Assembly: GCA_045636125.1 (NCBI GenBank)
Contig: JAZTWX010000033.1
Location: 1 to 25,664, forward strand
Length of the DNA stretch: 25,664 nucleotides
Reading direction: 5' to 3'
Source: HGM04593 sp045636125
GTDB taxonomy: Bacteria; Bacteroidota; Bacteroidia; Bacteroidales; Bacteroidaceae
The notes beneath the pieces are model-generated. The model saw nothing but the letters and a program-made list of their open reading frames with translations. It was not told where the DNA came from and made no database searches. The first letter of the stretch is position 1; each line of letters opens with the position of its first letter. The position numbers were made by a program, and so were the translations under genes. Below, piece by piece: positions 23,240-25,664 of the stretch.

Positions 23240-23695
23240 ATGGCAAAAAGTACTTTTCTCCAGGATTTCAAAGCATTTGCGATGAAGGGCAACGTTATTG
23301 ATATGGCTGTCGGTGTTATCATCGGTGGTGCATTCGGTAAAATTGTAACAGCATTGGTAAACGATGTAATTATGCCCGCTGTCGGTCTTTTGGTTGGTGG
23401 TATCAACTTCAAAGAGCTCAAACTCACACTCTCTCCCGAGGTGCTCAACGCAGCAGGCGAGGTTGAAAAAGCAGCCGTTACACTCAACTACGGTAACTTC
23501 TTGCAGCAGACATTCGACTTCATCATCATCGCACTCTCAATCTTCACAGTAATCCGCGTAGTAACAAAGCTCACTACAAAGAAAAAAGAGGAGGAGAAAG
23601 CAGCTCCTGCACCCGCTCCCGCACCCGCACCCGAGCCCTCGGCAGAAGAGAAATTGCTTACCGAAATTCGCGATCTCTTGAAAGAGAAAAAATAA
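23240..23695 (+). CDS. mscL: Large-conductance mechanosensitive channel
   Basis: A 151-residue inner-membrane channel that opens under membrane tension to release solutes on hypo-osmotic shock; it works as a pentamer. Two transmembrane helices are visible (about 16-45, containing GNVIDMAVGVIIGGAFGKIV, and about 85-110, IIIALSIFTVIRVV), joined by a periplasmic loop. The C-terminus has a Lys/Glu-rich stretch and an Ala-Pro repeat linker APAPAPAPEP (about 122-132), then the cytoplasmic bundle helix EEKLLTEIRDLLKEK. Longer upstream frames from the promoter region lack family support; MAKSTFLQDF is the normal start. A hairpin terminator follows 15 bases later. Confidence 0.96.
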   Translation: MAKSTFLQDFKAFAMKGNVIDMAVGVIIGGAFGKIVTALVNDVIMPAVGLLVGGINFKELKLTLSPEVLNAAGEVEKAAVTLNYGNFLQQTFDFIIIALSIFTVIRVVTKLTTKKKEEEKAAPAPAPAPAPEPSAEEKLLTEIRDLLKEKK

Positions 23696-23709
23696 CACGC
23701 GCACAAAAG

Positions 23710-23745
23710 AAAACGAGCGAACATTGTTCCGCTCGTTTTTTTATC
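23710..23745 (+). terminator. Terminator of mscL
   Basis: AAAACGAGCG pairs with CGCTCGTTTT (23710-23719 with 23730-23739), followed by a T run to about 23742. The inner AAC/GTT extends the stem past one bulged base. Confidence 0.85.
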
Positions 23746-23788
23746 AAAAAAAGCGCAGCAGAATACACAGCAAAAGAGAAAAAAGCAC

Positions 23789-23796
23789 TATATTCG
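23789..23796 (+). promoter_or_regulatory. -7 box of the guaA gene
   Basis: TATATTCG fits TAnnTTYG; the leader to ATG 23833 is about 30 bases, with no clear purine-riboswitch-like structure in it. Confidence 0.5.
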
Positions 23797-23832
23797 CACA
23801 ATAAAATAAAGAGACATAAACCTTTTACCAAT

Positions 23833-25140
23833 ATGAAACAGGATATGATTGTTATTTTGGACTTGGGAAGCCACGAAAACACCGTGCTTGCAAGAGCCAT
23901 CCGCGCGTTGGGTGTATACAGCGAGATTTACCCCCACGACATTACAGTAGAAGAACTTAAAGCCCTCCCCAATGTGAAGGGTGTAATTATAAACGGAGGC
24001 CCCAACAACGTAATCGACGGAGTTGCCATCGATGTAAACCCCGGTATCTACGAGGCCGGTTTCCCCGTAATTGCTGCAGGCCACGACAAGGCATTGTGCA
24101 GCGTTAAACTCCCCCAGATAACCAACGACGTAGAAGCCACAAAAGAGGCTGTGCGCTCGTTTGTGCTCGACACCTGCAAGGCCGAGAAAAACTGGAACAT
24201 GACAAACTTTGTCAACGACCAAGTTGAGCTCATCCGCCGCCAGGTGGGCGACAAGAAGGTGCTTCTCGCCCTTTCGGGAGGAGTAGACAGTTCGGTTGTA
24301 GCAGCCCTGTTGCTCAAAGCCATCGGCAAGAACCTTGTGTGCGTGCACGTAAACCACGGCCTTATGCGCAAAGGCGAGTCGGAGGCAGTTGTTGATGTAT
24401 TCAGTAAACAGCTCTGCGCTAACCTTGTGTACGTAGACGCAACCGACCGTTTCCTTGGCAAGCTCGAAGGCATTGCCGACCCCGAGGAGAAACGCAAGAT
24501 CATCGGCGGCGAGTTCATCCGCGTGTTCGAGGAAGAGGCACGCAAGCTCGACGGCATCGACTTCCTGGGACAGGGAACCATCTACCCCGACATTGTTGAG
24601 AGCGGCACAAAAACCGCCAAGATGGTAAAATCGCACCACAACGTAGGTGGTCTGCCCGACGACCTCCAGTTCGAGCTCGTTGAGCCCATCCGCCAGCTCT
24701 TCAAAGACGAGGTACGCGCCTGCGGTCTCGAGCTCGGCCTCCCCTACGAAATGGTATACCGCCAGCCCTTCCCCGGCCCCGGCCTCGGCGTGCGCTGCTT
24801 GGGCGCAATTACCCGCGACCGCCTGGAAGCCCTCCGCGAGTCGGACGCAATCCTTCGCGAAGAGTTCCAGAAAGCAGGCCTCGACAAGAAGGTATGGCAA
24901 TACTTCACCGTCGTGCCCGACTTCAAGTCGGTAGGTGTGCGCAACAACGCCCGCTCATACGACTGGCCCGTAATCATTCGCGCCGTGAACACAGTAGACG
25001 CAATGACCGCCACCATAGAGCAGATTGAGTGGCCCATCCTGTTGAAGATTACCGACCGCATCCTTGCCGAGGTACCCAACATAAACCGCGTTTGCTACGA
25101 TATGTCACCCAAACCCAGTGCCACCATTGAGTGGGAGTAA
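23833..25140 (+). CDS. guaA: GMP synthase with degenerate amidotransferase domain
   Basis: A 435-residue protein; full GuaA is about 510-525. It makes GMP from XMP, ATP and an amino group. The ATP-pyrophosphatase half is complete: LALSGGVDSSVV (P-loop, S148-S154), GGEFIRVF, GTIYPDIVES, SHHNVGGLPD and the C-terminal dimerisation end YDMSPKPSATIEWE. The N-terminal glutaminase is shortened to ~115 residues. VILDLGS, VYSEI and IINGGPNNVIDG remain, but the nucleophile loop GICYGMQ is replaced by IAAGHDKA (80-87), and the segment holding the catalytic His and Glu is gone. It should therefore depend on free ammonia or a separate glutaminase. The remaining sequence of the synthetase half looks Firmicutes-like rather than like the long Bacteroides enzyme. 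Confidence 0.93.
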   Translation: MKQDMIVILDLGSHENTVLARAIRALGVYSEIYPHDITVEELKALPNVKGVIINGGPNNVIDGVAIDVNPGIYEAGFPVIAAGHDKALCSVKLPQITNDVEATKEAVRSFVLDTCKAEKNWNMTNFVNDQVELIRRQVGDKKVLLALSGGVDSSVVAALLLKAIGKNLVCVHVNHGLMRKGESEAVVDVFSKQLCANLVYVDATDRFLGKLEGIADPEEKRKIIGGEFIRVFEEEARKLDGIDFLGQGTIYPDIVESGTKTAKMVKSHHNVGGLPDDLQFELVEPIRQLFKDEVRACGLELGLPYEMVYRQPFPGPGLGVRCLGAITRDRLEALRESDAILREEFQKAGLDKKVWQYFTVVPDFKSVGVRNNARSYDWPVIIRAVNTVDAMTATIEQIEWPILLKITDRILAEVPNINRVCYDMSPKPSATIEWE

Positions 25141-25141
25141 T

Positions 25142-25184
25142 AAAAAAACAAGTTCGGAAAAAATTCCGAACTTGTTTTTTTATT
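25142..25184 (+). terminator. Strong terminator after guaA
   Basis: An 18-base stem (25142-25159 with 25164-25181) including A and T tracts, with an AAAA loop and a T-rich tail. Confidence 0.9.
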
Positions 25185-25193
25185 ACGACTACC

Positions 25194-25282
25194 GAGGGTT
25201 TCAATGAGTAATAGTCGCACGTAGCACAGCTGAAAGTTGTGCCGTGCGGGATACGGTTGCCACGGGCAACATTGAAACCCTC
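25194..25282. repeat. Cruciform-like repeat, unit A
   Basis: The outer stem GAGGGTTTCAATG/CATTGAAACCCTC (13 bp) encloses hairpin 2, GCACG-TA-GCACA...TGTGC-CGTGC (25217-25247), and hairpin 3, GTTGCC-ACG-GGCAAC (25256-25270). A further hairpin GGCCCC/GGGG follows outside (about 25291-25313). Confidence 0.75.
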
Positions 25283-25337
25283 AATGGGATGGCCCCGAAG
25301 GGGACAAATACTTTACTATAAAAATGGCCTATATAGA

Positions 25338-25413
25338 AATTGCAGCTGTTAGTCAAGCGTAGCACAGACGAAGTTTGTGCCGCTTGGGTGGCGATTGCGA
25401 AGCGACTGCAATT
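25338..25413. repeat. Cruciform-like repeat, unit B
   Basis: The outer stem AATTGCAG/CTGCAATT (25338-25345 with 25406-25413) encloses hairpin 2, CAAGCG-TA-GCACA...TGTGC-CGCTTG (25354-25386), and hairpin 3, TTGC-GAA-GCGA (25395-25405). A TTGCCC/GGGCAA hairpin follows outside (about 25426-25443). Confidence 0.75.
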
Positions 25414-25481
25414 AAGCCAATGGGAGTTGCCCCCATAGGGCAAACAGTAAAAAAAATCTTTTTTTATTACTCCTTCCGAAG

Positions 25482-25558
25482 CAATTACAAAGCAATGGTC
25501 ACGCGAAGTGCCGCAAGGTGGCACCGCGTGGGTTGCGGTCGCGAAGCGATTGTAATTG
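25482..25558. repeat. Cruciform-like repeat, unit C
   Basis: The outer stem CAATTACAA/TTGTAATTG (25482-25490 with 25550-25558) encloses hairpin 2, CACGCG-AA-GTGCC...GGCAC-CGCGTG (25500-25530), and hairpin 3, TCGC-GAA-GCGA (25539-25549). Confidence 0.75.
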
Positions 25559-25590
25559 ATTCAATTATTGCAAAGCGATGATAGAGGCTA

Positions 25591-25664
25591 TTGTTGAGCA
25601 ATGGTCATGTGTAGCATAGCCGAAGGTTATGCCACATGGGTTGCGTTTGTCAAAGACAACAACA
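25591..25664. repeat. Cruciform-like repeat, unit D, cut by the window end
   Basis: Hairpin 2 is CATGTG-TA-GCATA...TATGC-CACATG (25606-25638). The outer arm TTGTTG (25591-25596) can pair with CAACAA (25657-25662). Hairpin 3 TTGTC/GACAA competes with the outer arm. The unit probably continues past the window. Confidence 0.65.

Noticed and set aside
23788..24900. A 370-residue minus-strand frame
   Set aside because: Antisense to the clear GMP synthase gene, with composition typical of a shadow frame.
25194..25664. tRNA genes or a tRNA-like cluster
   Set aside because: Each unit has fewer arms than a tRNA, with no anticodon or T-loop (GTTCRA) motif and no CCA end.

Overview
The window looks like chromosome of a Bacteroidales bacterium (Bacteroides/Prevotella/Muribaculum relatives; genus not resolved). 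The evidence is the Bacteroidota-type -7 box TAnnTTYG in front of many genes, the near absence of Shine-Dalgarno sequences, and families typical of the phylum (DUF4301, DUF4919, a DUF1573 lipid/periplasm-directed protein, an acyl-ACP thioesterase of the FatA/B type). Most genes are ordinary housekeeping genes with GC-rich codon use. An AT-rich accessory island (about 14.76-18.32 kb) interrupts them.

Left part (1-14.7 kb): a GNAT acetyltransferase and a gamma-carbonic-anhydrase-like hexapeptide protein form a pair, converging on an AraC regulator. After a small non-coding region with a candidate small RNA come a DUF4301 protein (minus) and a RelA/SpoT homologue (plus) whose hydrolase active site is gone but whose synthetase is intact. 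Next are a DUF1573 protein, then on the minus strand an acyl-ACP thioesterase, a LysR regulator and an SLC13-type anion/sodium symporter. Divergent from the symporter is a tight plus-strand operon: fabD, a GH13 alpha-amylase-family enzyme, a secreted DUF4919 protein and a monofunctional peptidoglycan glycosyltransferase.

Island (14.76-19.1 kb): on the minus strand, a 106-residue protein that is only sigma-70 region 2, and a translationally coupled pair of a WYL-domain regulator and a PD-(D/E)XK nuclease-like protein (a candidate defence or stress module). On the plus strand are a short protein resembling a catalytically dead slice of DNA polymerase III alpha, and an IS200/REP-type Y1 transposase broken by a one-base insertion. 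The transposase is followed by about 11 copies of a ~70-bp REP-like double-hairpin repeat. The array ends about 25 bp before an AlaX-type tRNA-editing gene.

Right part (19.1-25.7 kb): AlaX, a RidA/chorismatase-like protein, an Hsp20 chaperone with an unusual cysteine-rich insertion, GAPDH preceded by a 29-residue predicted lipoprotein, MscL, and a GMP synthase whose amidotransferase domain has decayed. The last 470 bases are non-coding and hold four copies of a branched, cruciform-like element with compensating base changes. Together with the REP array and the island, this is the part of the window least explained by known families.
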